Positions 7,512-18,289 are shown, counted from the stretch's first letter. The stretch is DNA of 40,921 bases from Chlorobiota bacterium (GCA_013153405.1 JAADEM010000048.1:1-40921); one strand, 5' to 3'. Numbers and translations are program-made. The notes: generated by a model not told the origin, from the sequence alone.

Positions 7512-10500
7512 ATGAATAAGATGAAGATATTTACTACGCTTTTTGTTCTTTGGGGGCTGTTATTCGTGTTTCCTCAGCAAAACCATGCCCAGAATAATGG
7601 TATATTCTCAAGAATATTCAAATCCGGAAGTGCTAACAGTTCGGGAGCAAGACTTAAAGGTTTGAGTAGTAAGACCACATTGGAGAATGGGTATTGTAAA
7701 GATGAACCTGATGATACTATCAGAATTGTTGATTATCCCGATGATATAGAAAGTATAAAATGGGAGGTTTTTACCAAAAACAGTGACGATGAGGAAGTTG
7801 CTCACGATGACTGGTTTGATCCTATTACTGCCAGTAACGGAATAGATTCAACAATGGTTTTTTATATAAGGAATGTTACTTCCGAATATTATAACGATTT
7901 CATTATTTACATAAGATATACTTATACAAACAGTTCCGGTTTTTCAACCTCTGTGGAGGATGGGACTTATGTGTTTGATTTACCGGTATATGATCTTACA
8001 CCAGCAGAAGCCAGTATGTGTGGAGGAGACTCCACAACTCTGACATTAAGTAATTCGGATACTACTGTGCTGTATTATCTGATAGAAACAAGCGCAACAC
8101 CAGATGATACCATTAAAGTATATAATGGTAATGACAATAGACCACTTGATATGAAAGTGGGACAAGAGGGTACATTCATTGTAAGGGCTAAAAGTGTTAA
8201 CGATATCGATGATAAGTGTCCTGCTGTTATGAATGGAACTTCTGAAGTTACAGTGATCCCAACACCGGCGGTTTTTGATCTTACTTCTACGGAAACTGAA
8301 GCATGTTACGGTGACTCTATTAAATTGACACTGAGTGGTTCCGAAACGGGTATGGCTTATTTCCTGTATAATTCATCCACACAGGTTCAGGGACCTGTCG
8401 ATGGAACAGATAACAGTCTGGATTTTTACGTTAAAGAGAGTGGTGATTATTATGTTATGGCATACAACACAAGTGATGCCACTTGTGATACATATATGAA
8501 TGATACCATAACAATAATTATTCATGATAATCCGGAAATAACTTCCATATCAAACAGCGGACCTGTTTGTGAGAACAGCGATGTGCAACTTTACAGTGAG
8601 ATTTCAGGTGGTACGGGAACTTATAAATTCTCCTGGAGCGGTCCGGCATCATTTACCGATACAGTACAAAATCCTGTTATTACTGATATTAAAACTGTTG
8701 AAGCAGGGTATTATCAACTTACAGTTACAGATAGTTATGGATGTTCATCCGCCATCGATTCCACTGAAGTTATAGTTCATGAAAATCCGGAAGTAACAGC
8801 CAGTCTGAATGATACTGTTTGTGAATATTCTACTGTATATCTTGGTGCATCTCCATCGGGAGGAACAGGAACATATGATTTTCACTGGACCGGACCTGAT
8901 AATTTCGAATCCTTTATTAAGGATCCTACAATTAATTCTATAGCATTAAGCCAGACAGGCAGGTACTATATTACTGTGACGGATGGAAATTCCTGTTTTG
9001 CTACCGACAGTACATATATTCTTGTAAATGATGCTCCGGTTGCCACAGCGGATAACGATGGTCCTGTGTGCGAGGGAGGCGGATTAACACTGAGTGGAAC
9101 ATTAGCCGAAGGAGTTGCTCCGTATAGTTATGCCTGGAGTTTAACTGATGGAACTGTTATTACTACAAATACAGATACAACTTTTGTTACCATATTAAAA
9201 GATCAGGCCGGTGACTATATTTTTAGTGTTGTTGATGATAATGGTTGTAAGGATTCTGATACTACAACTGTCGAAGTAAATGATAGTCTTAAAGTTTCGG
9301 TTACTCCTTCAGATGTGGCCATTTGTGAAAAACTGTCTTTACAAATAAATTCTGCCGTTTCGGGTGGAATAACTTATACATTCAGCTGGACCGGACCCAA
9401 TGGGGCTTCCGGAAGTGAACAGAATTATACGTTGTCTGATATAACAACGGCTGACCAGGGTGTTTATAAAGTAACTGTTACATCACCTGAGTGTACATAT
9501 TCTGTTGTTGATTCATCTGTTGTTACCGTTAATCCGGCTCCGGTAATTGATACTGTATATAATAACGGGCCAATATGTGAAGGTGATACACTGAAGTTTT
9601 TCTCAGAGGTAAGTGGGGGATCTGGTTCTTATTCTTTCAACTGGAGCGGACCTTACAGTTATTCAAGTTTAGAACAGAATCCGTTTATAATAAATGCTGC
9701 CGATACAATTGACGGTGATTATAAACTGATTCTTACAGATTCATATAGCTGCTCCGATACAGCATCTACTTATGCCGAAGTAAATAAAGTTACAGCAACA
9801 ATCAGTGCTTCTGACGGTGCTGTTGTTTGTGCTGGAACACCAATTACATTTAACGGAAAAGGTGAAGATGGAAGTGGTAACTATAATTTCGATTTTCATG
9901 TAGTTCGCGGTGGTACCGACTCTTCGGTTCAAAATGGCACTTCATATACATGGACAGTAGATACTCTGGCCGATAATGATGAAGTTTATGTTATTGTTAC
10001 AGATAATAATACATTATGTTCGGATCAATCAGCTTCAATATTTGTGACTGTTAATCCAAACCCAATAGTTACATTGGCAATAACCGAAGGTAACGATACA
10101 ATCTGTTCCGGTACAACAGTCGAGTTTACATCCGATGCAGGATACGCTAATTATGTTTACTACGTTGATGGTAATGTTGTGCAGTCGGGTACCGATAATG
10201 TTTATCGTACCGATAGCTTGCAAGATGCTCAGCATGTATCTGTAAATGTTACATCAAGTGAGGGGTGTTCATCATCTACACCTGATATTATTATGACAGT
10301 CTACGATACTCCCGTACCTACATTAACAGCAGATCCTGGAACGGAAATAATTGAAGGTACAAATGTTACATTTACAGCCGGAGGTGGAACTTCATACGAG
10401 TTTTTTATAAATGGCCAAAAGGTGCAGGATTTAAGTAATGACAATACTTATGAGTGTGATACTCTGAAAAACAATGATGTTGTATCAGTTAATGTTTACG

Positions 10501-13500
10501 GAGATGGTAATTGTGTAAATACAGCATCACTAACAATGATTGTTAAAGACGGAATTGTGCCGCTTGATGTATCTGTTACTGCAACTGAGTATTGTGCAGG
10601 TTCTGGTGGTGTAAGCATTTATATTGCTTCTCCACAAAATGGTGTTACATACGATCTTATAAATACTTCTGATAATAGTGTAGTAGGAACGATAACATAT
10701 GACGGAACTAATAGTGTTCAATGGGATAATATTCTTGGCGATAATGCCGGCATAACATATAAAGTTGAAGGTTATTATCCGGAATTCCCTGATGACAGGG
10801 TTGATATGAATAATACGATTACTGTAATTGAGAATCCGTTACCAGATGTTTATTCAATAATTCCTACAGGTGTGGTTACCGGTTGTAACGATGGTGACGG
10901 TTATGAAATTAAACTTGACGGATCTGATACCGGATTCTCTTATCAATTGCAGATTGACCAAAGTGATATAGGTGCTTCTGTTGCCGGTACCGGAGATACT
11001 ATATCATTCGGTGATTATGTAAATATCGGAATTTACAGTGTGATTTCCATTAATGATGTTACCGGTTGTGTTAATACCATGGATGGTACGTTTGAGATAC
11101 AGTCGGATGATACTTATACAAAATTCGATGTGACCGGTGATGGTGAATTTTGTGAAGGAGAGGCCGGTGCACTTATTAAACTTGAAGGTTCAGAAGTCGG
11201 AGTAGAATATCGTGTCCAGGTCGATGGTGCTGATATTAATGATTCCTGGATTGCAGATGTAACAACCGGACATACTTTCGGACCATATCAGACAGAAGGG
11301 AATTATACAATTGTAGTAGCATCTGACGGAGGATGTACTTATCCGATGAACGGTTCGGTAAATGTAATATCCATTCCACTGCCTGATGCTTTTGATTTGA
11401 ATGTTGAAAATGATGGCCACTTCTGTGAAGGTGATACTATCGGTGTTGAAATCTCAATTTCAGGTCAGCAGGCTGATATACTATATAATCTTTACCGGGA
11501 TAATGTATTGGTTAAAACTGATACAGGTAAAATAGATGATACAACCTTAGCACTTAGTTTCGGAAAGTTCACTACTGCAGGTTTATACAGTGTCACAGCA
11601 GTTTCACAAGGAATAGGTTGTGAGCAGGAAATGTACAATGAAGTAATGCTCTATGAAGATCCTTTGCCAACAGTTTATGATGTTACTAGTGATGGTGATT
11701 ATTGTGCCGGAAGTACTACATATCTGCACCTTAACGGTTCTGAACCTGACGTTCAGTATCGTTGGGAAAGGGAAAATGATGCTACGGTTGGACCTTGGGT
11801 TGACGGCAATGGAGGTTTGCTTGATTTTGAAATATTCGGTTCCGACACATACTTTATTGTAGCACAACGTAAGGATGTTGTTACTGCTTGTACTACAGAA
11901 ATGAATGGAAGAATAACCATTACAGAAAAGCCTTTTGCAGATCTTACCAAGACACTTAGAATAAAAGATGGTACTGGAGATGCTTGCGATAACGGAGCTG
12001 TCGTTATTGTTGAAAATTCGGAACCAGGTGTTGTTTATGAACTATATAAAGGAAGTGCTACAGGAAATACAACTGACGGAAACGGAGGTGATGCTGAATT
12101 TGCACCTGTTGTCGATGTTGATGCTACTTATCAGGTTATGGCTAACCTGAATGGCTGTGAGGATTTCCTCGATAATGATATTTATATCGATATCCCCAAC
12201 GTAATTGAAAAATTTACAGTAACAGGTTCTGGTGATATTTGTAACGGTGATCCAGGTGTTAATTTCGGATTGTCAGGTTCTGAGTCAGGTGTCGTTTATA
12301 CCTTATACCTTGTAGATGGTAATGGTGCCGGAAATGATAAACAAATTGGTGATCCTGTTGATGGAACTGGTAATGCTCTTACTTTTGATATTGCTAACGA
12401 AGAAGGTGAATATTATGTTATAGGTGATAATGGTGTTGATTGCGCCGTTGAGATGACAAACAGGGTTACCCTCACAGTTAATCCGTTACCTGTTGCATTT
12501 ACAATGATTGGTTCTGGTTACTTCTGTGATATTAATAACGGAGCTGAGATAGGTCTTGACGGACAGGAATTTTCGGTTAAATATTTATTACAGTATGATG
12601 ACGGAACCGGAAGTCGTAACTGGGCCGAAGCTACCGGCGGAACAACTAATGATACCATTATATTCGGACAATTTATTGATGAAGGACTGTATACGGTTAT
12701 AGGTATTACCGATAAAGGTTGTACATCGAATATGTACGGTGAAGTCACAGTTGCCCAGAAACCGGCTCCTGTAAATTATAAAGTTCTGGTCTCTGATACT
12801 GCTTACTGTAGTGGGGAACAGGGTGTGGAATTTATCATGGAAAATAGTGAAGCCGATGTTGTTTACACTGTACTTGATGAATTCAATATTCCTGTTAATG
12901 AAACTGACGGAACAGGAGCCGATAGTGTGTCTCTTGGTTTCTTTACCAAAGGAATATATACCGTTATAGGAACATATGGTGGCGATGCTTGTGAAACAAA
13001 GATGAATGACGGAGAATCTATAACGGTTTATGAATATGAAACTCCTGTTAAGTTTAATGTGTCTTCTCTTCGTTCTAATGTTTGTGGTTCTACCGGAACA
13101 ACTATTATACTTGATGGCAGCGAGAATGGAAGACTTTATTTATTGTATGAAGACGGTATTTTAAATAATGATACTCTGATAGGTACCGGAGATACGTTAA
13201 AGTGGGCCGTTTATTCTGCAGGAGCTGATACTATCAGTTATGAAGTTGTTGCCCTTTCCGAAGGTATGTGCGATTTATCTATGGGTACGGCAGAAGTTAT
13301 TTACAAAGATTCACCTGTAAATGTGAACATAATAACAGAAAATGATACAACTGAGTTCTGTTCAGGGTTGCCAGGAATAGTAGTCGGTCTCGATTCTACC
13401 GAAATAAATATAGGTTATCAATTACTTGATAGTCTGAATAATATTGTGGACTTTATTGCAGGAACCGGTGATACAGCGTATTTCAACAATCCGCACGGAG

Positions 13501-14561
13501 AAAACAATTACACTGTAAAAGCTGTTGATTTCAATACCGGATGTTATACAATAATGGCTGATACTTTGAAAATAATTGAGAATCCTGTACCGGAAGAGTA
13601 CAGAATGTTCCTTACCAGATCTGATGGTTCTGTTACGGAATGTGAATATCAGTGTACCGGATTTGTTAATGTTGATACTATTAAACTGGAGATGTCGCAG
13701 GATTTCGTTGATTATTTGTTATGGAACGATCAACCTAATCAGGATATTACAGTTATTGATACCATAAGAGGAACATTTGACGAACTTAACTTCGGAGCAC
13801 AAAGTGAAGGTGGGTTGTTTACTATAGAAGGTGTAACAGAAAAAGGTTGTCGGGCATTTATGTCAGGTTCGGCCTATATCTATGAATCTCCGCTTATTGC
13901 AGTTAATGATATTTCTACTTTGTCGAAAGGGGAACTTATAGGTGAAATAGATGTTGTGGCCAATGACAAGCTACTTATCGGTATTGATAGCTTAAATGAA
14001 CCGAATAAAAACATATTCTTTAAACTTGATACTTCATGGATATATCTTGATGAAAATAATGTTCCTCAGCAGTTCTCAACTGTAGGAGAGGTGTCTATAA
14101 ACGATGAGGGAAAACTTGAGTACAGGAAGCTTCCTTCATTCTACGGACGGGATTCAGTCAGGTATATTATATATAATAAAACGCATCCGGAACGTATTGA
14201 TACAGCAACAGTATTCATTTTTGTAGGAAATGTGGATCTGGGCGATGGAGAAACATTCCTTATTCCGAATGCTTTCTCTCCAAATGGTGATAATATTAAT
14301 GACAAATTTGTGATAACCGGTATAGAAGATAAACAGGAATCAAAACTCGAAGTCTTTAACAGATGGGGAACACTTGTTTATCGTTCTAAAGGACAGAATT
14401 ATGAAAATGACTGGGACGGTAAATCTACTGAAAGTTCAATGGTGGCTGCCGGAGAGGATCTCCCGAACGGTACATATTTCTATGTCTTCAGTGTTAAAGT
14501 AAACCGGGAAGGAAAAGAAGTAAACAAAGAGTATAGCGGATACATAGAACTACGTCGATAA
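7512..14561 (+). CDS. Giant modular cell-surface adhesin with T9SS type-B sorting domain
   Basis: This 2349-residue secreted protein has a Sec signal peptide (about residues 1-27, ending NHAQ). Two opening modules (YDLTPAEASMCGG, FDLTSTETEACYG) are followed by about eight PKD/SprB-like modules of 75-95 residues, typically G-P-x-C-E near the start, then SGGTGTYKFSWSGP-like sequence and a closing Gly-Cys. About twelve modules of a second class follow, of the type YDVTSDGDYCAG with an LNGSEPDVQY-like core. A cadherin/Ig-like module (VVANDKLL to GRDSVRYIIYNKT) leads into the gliding-motility-type C-terminal domain at about 2250-2349 (NAFSPNGDNINDKF, then VFNRWGTLVY, LPNGTYFYVFSV). That domain is the type-B signal for export and surface attachment by the type IX system. 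Most modules carry two Cys, probably forming disulfides. The family and the PorP/SprF neighbour point to adhesion or gliding; the ligand is unknown. Confidence 0.93.
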   Translation: MNKMKIFTTLFVLWGLLFVFPQQNHAQNNGIFSRIFKSGSANSSGARLKGLSSKTTLENGYCKDEPDDTIRIVDYPDDIESIKWEVFTKNSDDEEVAHDDWFDPITASNGIDSTMVFYIRNVTSEYYNDFIIYIRYTYTNSSGFSTSVEDGTYVFDLPVYDLTPAEASMCGGDSTTLTLSNSDTTVLYYLIETSATPDDTIKVYNGNDNRPLDMKVGQEGTFIVRAKSVNDIDDKCPAVMNGTSEVTVIPTPAVFDLTSTETEACYGDSIKLTLSGSETGMAYFLYNSSTQVQGPVDGTDNSLDFYVKESGDYYVMAYNTSDATCDTYMNDTITIIIHDNPEITSISNSGPVCENSDVQLYSEISGGTGTYKFSWSGPASFTDTVQNPVITDIKTVEAGYYQLTVTDSYGCSSAIDSTEVIVHENPEVTASLNDTVCEYSTVYLGASPSGGTGTYDFHWTGPDNFESFIKDPTINSIALSQTGRYYITVTDGNSCFATDSTYILVNDAPVATADNDGPVCEGGGLTLSGTLAEGVAPYSYAWSLTDGTVITTNTDTTFVTILKDQAGDYIFSVVDDNGCKDSDTTTVEVNDSLKVSVTPSDVAICEKLSLQINSAVSGGITYTFSWTGPNGASGSEQNYTLSDITTADQGVYKVTVTSPECTYSVVDSSVVTVNPAPVIDTVYNNGPICEGDTLKFFSEVSGGSGSYSFNWSGPYSYSSLEQNPFIINAADTIDGDYKLILTDSYSCSDTASTYAEVNKVTATISASDGAVVCAGTPITFNGKGEDGSGNYNFDFHVVRGGTDSSVQNGTSYTWTVDTLADNDEVYVIVTDNNTLCSDQSASIFVTVNPNPIVTLAITEGNDTICSGTTVEFTSDAGYANYVYYVDGNVVQSGTDNVYRTDSLQDAQHVSVNVTSSEGCSSSTPDIIMTVYDTPVPTLTADPGTEIIEGTNVTFTAGGGTSYEFFINGQKVQDLSNDNTYECDTLKNNDVVSVNVYGDGNCVNTASLTMIVKDGIVPLDVSVTATEYCAGSGGVSIYIASPQNGVTYDLINTSDNSVVGTITYDGTNSVQWDNILGDNAGITYKVEGYYPEFPDDRVDMNNTITVIENPLPDVYSIIPTGVVTGCNDGDGYEIKLDGSDTGFSYQLQIDQSDIGASVAGTGDTISFGDYVNIGIYSVISINDVTGCVNTMDGTFEIQSDDTYTKFDVTGDGEFCEGEAGALIKLEGSEVGVEYRVQVDGADINDSWIADVTTGHTFGPYQTEGNYTIVVASDGGCTYPMNGSVNVISIPLPDAFDLNVENDGHFCEGDTIGVEISISGQQADILYNLYRDNVLVKTDTGKIDDTTLALSFGKFTTAGLYSVTAVSQGIGCEQEMYNEVMLYEDPLPTVYDVTSDGDYCAGSTTYLHLNGSEPDVQYRWERENDATVGPWVDGNGGLLDFEIFGSDTYFIVAQRKDVVTACTTEMNGRITITEKPFADLTKTLRIKDGTGDACDNGAVVIVENSEPGVVYELYKGSATGNTTDGNGGDAEFAPVVDVDATYQVMANLNGCEDFLDNDIYIDIPNVIEKFTVTGSGDICNGDPGVNFGLSGSESGVVYTLYLVDGNGAGNDKQIGDPVDGTGNALTFDIANEEGEYYVIGDNGVDCAVEMTNRVTLTVNPLPVAFTMIGSGYFCDINNGAEIGLDGQEFSVKYLLQYDDGTGSRNWAEATGGTTNDTIIFGQFIDEGLYTVIGITDKGCTSNMYGEVTVAQKPAPVNYKVLVSDTAYCSGEQGVEFIMENSEADVVYTVLDEFNIPVNETDGTGADSVSLGFFTKGIYTVIGTYGGDACETKMNDGESITVYEYETPVKFNVSSLRSNVCGSTGTTIILDGSENGRLYLLYEDGILNNDTLIGTGDTLKWAVYSAGADTISYEVVALSEGMCDLSMGTAEVIYKDSPVNVNIITENDTTEFCSGLPGIVVGLDSTEINIGYQLLDSLNNIVDFIAGTGDTAYFNNPHGENNYTVKAVDFNTGCYTIMADTLKIIENPVPEEYRMFLTRSDGSVTECEYQCTGFVNVDTIKLEMSQDFVDYLLWNDQPNQDITVIDTIRGTFDELNFGAQSEGGLFTIEGVTEKGCRAFMSGSAYIYESPLIAVNDISTLSKGELIGEIDVVANDKLLIGIDSLNEPNKNIFFKLDTSWIYLDENNVPQQFSTVGEVSINDEGKLEYRKLPSFYGRDSVRYIIYNKTHPERIDTATVFIFVGNVDLGDGETFLIPNAFSPNGDNINDKFVITGIEDKQESKLEVFNRWGTLVYRSKGQNYENDWDGKSTESSMVAAGEDLPNGTYFYVFSVKVNREGKEVNKEYSGYIELRR

Positions 14562-14581
14562 TCGAAAGAAAACAAATACAA

Positions 14582-15508
14582 ATGAAACTATATATCATAA
14601 TATTAGCATTAGTCGGAATCTGCTCAACTTCCCTGTTAGCCCAGGATCAGGCACAGTTCAACAACTATGTTGCTAATCAGGGGCTGTTAAATCCGGCATA
14701 TAACGGAACCAGGGATGTAATAAGTGGTTTGTTAATAGCGCGTTCTCAATGGATTGGTATTGATGGCGCTCCTAATACCCAGGCAATTAATGTTCATGGT
14801 CCTATTGAGGATACAAATCTGGGATTAGGTATATCGCTGACTAATGATATGGTAGGTTTTACCAATAATCTTGATTTTATGGCTTCTGCATCATATAAGC
14901 TTAAACTGGATAGATATAAATTTATTTCTTTCGGATTACAGGTTGGAGTCAGCTCTAATATTTATGATGGTACAAAAGCTATTACCGATAGTTATCTTGA
15001 TCCTGTTTTTATGGGTAAAGAGAGTAAAATCGGATTTAACTTTGGTTTCGGTACTTATTTATATGCCGATAATTATTTTGTAGGCTTTTCGGTTCCTCGT
15101 TTTTTTACACAAAACTTTGATGAAGACGAAGGTAGTTTTAAAAATACAATCGATTATAAAAATCTTTATTCATATTTATATGGAGGATATATTTTTGATT
15201 GGGGAGATGTTAAAGTAAAACCTACTGCACTTTTCCGTTTTGTTTACGGCGCACCTCTCGAATTTGATGTGTCAGCAAATGTTTTACTTGCCAAAAGGCT
15301 ATGGGTAGGATTATCATACAGGACGACTTCGGATGCTATATTCCTGTCGGAATTTATAATAAACAGAAAGTTTACTGTGCGTTATTCATTCGATTACTCA
15401 TTGACATCATTAAATCGTTATGCTAAATATGGCTCACATGAAATAGGACTTCAATTTGACTTTACTTTTAATAAGAGGGCCGGAATGAGGTCGATAAGAT
15501 ACTTTTAA
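14582..15508 (+). CDS. PorP/SprF family type IX secretion outer-membrane protein
   Basis: The 308-residue product has a signal peptide ending LLAQ and the hallmark N-terminal segment of the PorP/SprF family (FNNYVANQGLLNPAYNGTRD). Beta-strands of an outer-membrane barrel follow, ending in an aromatic terminus (SIRYF). In Flavobacterium, SprF is needed for secretion or surface attachment of the SprB adhesin, and type-B sorting domains are typically paired with such a partner. The gene starts 20 bp after the adhesin stop codon, so the pairing here is direct and the two are almost certainly co-transcribed. The adhesin-specific partner role is inferred from family and position. Confidence 0.93.
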   Translation: MKLYIIILALVGICSTSLLAQDQAQFNNYVANQGLLNPAYNGTRDVISGLLIARSQWIGIDGAPNTQAINVHGPIEDTNLGLGISLTNDMVGFTNNLDFMASASYKLKLDRYKFISFGLQVGVSSNIYDGTKAITDSYLDPVFMGKESKIGFNFGFGTYLYADNYFVGFSVPRFFTQNFDEDEGSFKNTIDYKNLYSYLYGGYIFDWGDVKVKPTALFRFVYGAPLEFDVSANVLLAKRLWVGLSYRTTSDAIFLSEFIINRKFTVRYSFDYSLTSLNRYAKYGSHEIGLQFDFTFNKRAGMRSIRYF

Positions 15509-15551
15509 TGAGATATATATTTAAATGAAATTTGTTCTTAACAAATATATT

Positions 15552-17612
15552 ATGAAACGAAGTTATTTATTCCTGCTGATATTGATTTTGAGCTCGGGAA
15601 ACTTGCTGTTAGCTCAAAAGTCTGAAATAAAGAGAGGAAACAGCCTTTTCAAGCAGGGAGAGTATTTCCGTGCTCTTGAAAGCTATAATGCCGCAAAAGA
15701 GAACGGAGCCGAACTGTCAGTAGATGTTCAAAAACGAATAGCTTATTGTTATTACTATCTGAATGATATTGATAAGGCTTTTGAAGCTTTTTCTGCACTT
15801 GAAAGCAAACTTAAACCTGAAGATTATTTTATTTATGCATCAACTATTCATAAATTCGGATTCTATCAGGGGGCTATTGAATGGTATGAAAAAGCAAAGA
15901 AAGAGGGAGGTGCAAATCCTATACAGGTAAACGAACTTATTAAATCCTGTAAATGGGCTGAAGCAAACAGCCAATTGAGAAATGATATTCGTGTTACTCC
16001 TTCTACATTGCTTACTTTCGGACAATCATTCGGTATTCAGTATTATAAAAATGGTGTTGTTTATTCGTCAGCTTCAGAAGTTAATACCAAAAAGCTTGAT
16101 AAAACAGGAAAAGAATTTCTTAATCTTTACTTTTCAGAGTTGAAAGACGGTAAAATTGTAGAAGGAACCGCCAGACCTTTCTCAAAAAATCTTATGTTTG
16201 ACTATCACGTGGGTGCTATCTCATTTACCTCTGATTATAAAACAATGTATTATACAAAGAGTGTCAGAGTAAAGGGTGGTAGAAGTATTATTAAGATATT
16301 CTCTGTTAATTACGACGGAAAAGACTGGGTTAATGAAACTGAACTGCCTATATGCAGTAATGACTACGATGTTGCATATCCGGCTGTTTCGCCCGATGAT
16401 AAATATCTTTACTTTGTTTCGAATATGCGCGGGAGCATGGGAGGGACCGATATATATGTAGTTGAACGATTGTCAAACGGCAGGTTCGGTACTCCTGTTA
16501 ATCTGGGACGCAATATTAATACCTATGGAGACGAACGGTTTCCTTTTGTTAGTAAAGACAATAAACTATATTTTGCCTCTGATGGTCACTTAGGTTTTGG
16601 AGGTCTCGATATTTTTGTTGCTACACAGGATGAAAATGGTAAGTGGGGAAATGTAAAAAACCTCATGAAACCGATGAACAGTAATTATGATGATTTTGGT
16701 TATGTGATTGACCCGAATGATTCGACCCGGGGTTTTCTTTCTTCAAACAATTTCGGTGATCATACGAAAGATGTAATATTTATTGTAGAACCTAAAATTC
16801 AGGAGAAATCGGATGAAGAAAACCAGGCTCCAATTGCAGGGTTGGAAAATATAATTTCAGATAACGACAATTCTGATGTTGAAGAGCAAGAGCCTGTGGT
16901 TAAACCTGAAGAATCTGTAGAAAAACCGGCAGTTTCTGAGGATTTATCGAAATTCCCGTCAGAATTTTCCACTAAATTAACAAGTACATTCAACGGTACA
17001 CCAATAAATGGTGTAAAGGTAACAATTAAGGATGCAAATACCGGAGAAATAGTAGGAGAAGCCGTAACCGATGCTGCTGGAAATGTTACAATAACTATAC
17101 CCGATAAATATAAAAACGATCAGCAGGAGTTTGAAATTGTAATGACTAAGGATGGAGAATACAATACTAAACGAATGATTGTTCATATAATGGAATTACA
17201 GGATATTAATAATAACGGACTGCAAATGACTCCTGTTTTCAATGATCTGGTGTTGGATGAAATAAGTGGAATGACTATTCCTTATCGCGGAAATAAGATT
17301 ACACCTGAAGGTTATAAAATACTTGATAAACTGGCGGCATTCTTAATAAGTAATCCTAATATCGTAGTAAAACTTAACGGCCATACCGATGCAAGAGGCA
17401 ATATGTACAATAACCTGAATCTGTCTCAGCTGATGGCTGATAAGGCTGAAGAGTATCTTGTAAGTAAAGGTGTTAATGAAGAAAATGTTATACCTCGAGG
17501 ATACGGTGAAAGGTACCTTGTGAATAAATGTGGAAGAGGTAAATATTGTACTGAAGCTGAACATCTGAAAAACAGAAGAATTGAGGTTGTTGTTTGGAGA
17601 ATAAAAAAATAG
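15552..17612 (+). CDS. OmpA-family protein with TPR, PD40 propeller and carboxypeptidase-regulatory-like domain
   Basis: The frame opens at an ATG at 15525, but the ATG at 15552 (MKRSYLFLLILILSSGNLLLAQ) directly gives a signal peptide and is preferred. The 686-residue protein has TPR-like helices at about 20-125 and WD40-like PD40 repeats at about 230-420 (AYPAVSPDDKYLYFVSNMRG, RFPFVSKDNKLYFASDGHLG). An acidic Pro/Glu linker leads to an Ig/carboxypeptidase-regulatory-like module (NGVKVTIKDANTGEIVGEAV). The C-terminal OmpA peptidoglycan-binding domain carries NGHTDARGNMYNNLNLSQLM and LKNRRIEV. This architecture is common next to PorP/SprF genes and resembles the PorE/SprE-linked peptidoglycan anchors of T9SS. 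It probably tethers the secretion or adhesin complex to the cell wall. Confidence 0.92.
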   Translation: MKRSYLFLLILILSSGNLLLAQKSEIKRGNSLFKQGEYFRALESYNAAKENGAELSVDVQKRIAYCYYYLNDIDKAFEAFSALESKLKPEDYFIYASTIHKFGFYQGAIEWYEKAKKEGGANPIQVNELIKSCKWAEANSQLRNDIRVTPSTLLTFGQSFGIQYYKNGVVYSSASEVNTKKLDKTGKEFLNLYFSELKDGKIVEGTARPFSKNLMFDYHVGAISFTSDYKTMYYTKSVRVKGGRSIIKIFSVNYDGKDWVNETELPICSNDYDVAYPAVSPDDKYLYFVSNMRGSMGGTDIYVVERLSNGRFGTPVNLGRNINTYGDERFPFVSKDNKLYFASDGHLGFGGLDIFVATQDENGKWGNVKNLMKPMNSNYDDFGYVIDPNDSTRGFLSSNNFGDHTKDVIFIVEPKIQEKSDEENQAPIAGLENIISDNDNSDVEEQEPVVKPEESVEKPAVSEDLSKFPSEFSTKLTSTFNGTPINGVKVTIKDANTGEIVGEAVTDAAGNVTITIPDKYKNDQQEFEIVMTKDGEYNTKRMIVHIMELQDINNNGLQMTPVFNDLVLDEISGMTIPYRGNKITPEGYKILDKLAAFLISNPNIVVKLNGHTDARGNMYNNLNLSQLMADKAEEYLVSKGVNEENVIPRGYGERYLVNKCGRGKYCTEAEHLKNRRIEVVVWRIKK

Positions 17613-17639
17613 TTAATTTTGAGTCAAATATTAATTACT

Positions 17640-18269
17640 ATGAAATTAAAAGTCAGTTTGCTTATTGTATTTACATTAAGCGTACTAAATATAAAGGCGC
17701 TCACACCCGATAAACTGTCACAACTCAGAACTGAGAAAAAGATTATAAGGGTTGAGCAACCAACAGCTCCGTATTATTCTATTCAGATACTTGCTTTAAG
17801 AGAAGCTCCCCGTGAGCCGGAATATTTTTCAAAGGTTAATATGGTATATGAGTATCCATGTTCTGACGGATATGTTAGGTACTGTGTCGGTAAATTCAAT
17901 TCTTTCAAAGCAGCCCTTGCTCAGTTGGAGTCTATTAAAGCTTTGGGATATGATCAGGCATTTGTGGTTAATACAAAAAGATTTCCTCTTAAAAGCAGTA
18001 AATGGGCTGATTCGGGTAATCTGAAAATATATCCTGATAAAACATATACGGTGCAGTTGTGTGCATTCCGGTTTCCTGTGTATTTAAGCTATTTTAAGAA
18101 TCTTGACGGGGTTATGGAGTTTAGGATGAAAGATAAAATATTCAGATACACTATAGGTAAATTTCCGGGAAGTGTTGCAAAGCAGGAACTGCAAAAAATA
18201 AAAGCAAAAGGGTATAAGGATGCTTTCTTGGTTGAATATGATAAATATGCTCCGTTTAAAATAGAATAA
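17640..18269 (+). CDS. Exported protein with two SPOR-like repeats
   Basis: The open frame begins at a TTG (17619), but the ATG at 17640 (MKLKVSLLIVFTLSVLNIKA) supplies a signal peptide and is the likely start, giving 209 residues. The mature part contains two related SPOR-like units of about 75 residues. The first runs from YYSIQILALREAPREPEYF to GYDQAFVVN, the second from TYTVQLCAFRFPVYLSYFKN to GYKDAFLVEY. Each has the pattern Y-x-V-Q-[IL], R-Y-x-[IV]-G-K-F and G-Y-x-x-A-F-[LV]-V. SPOR domains bind denuded peptidoglycan glycan strands. It follows the OmpA-type gene by 27 bp and is the last gene of the cassette, closing it with a second cell-wall-binding component. Confidence 0.82.
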   Translation: MKLKVSLLIVFTLSVLNIKALTPDKLSQLRTEKKIIRVEQPTAPYYSIQILALREAPREPEYFSKVNMVYEYPCSDGYVRYCVGKFNSFKAALAQLESIKALGYDQAFVVNTKRFPLKSSKWADSGNLKIYPDKTYTVQLCAFRFPVYLSYFKNLDGVMEFRMKDKIFRYTIGKFPGSVAKQELQKIKAKGYKDAFLVEYDKYAPFKIE

Positions 18270-18289
18270 CCCAATATAAATATAAATGA

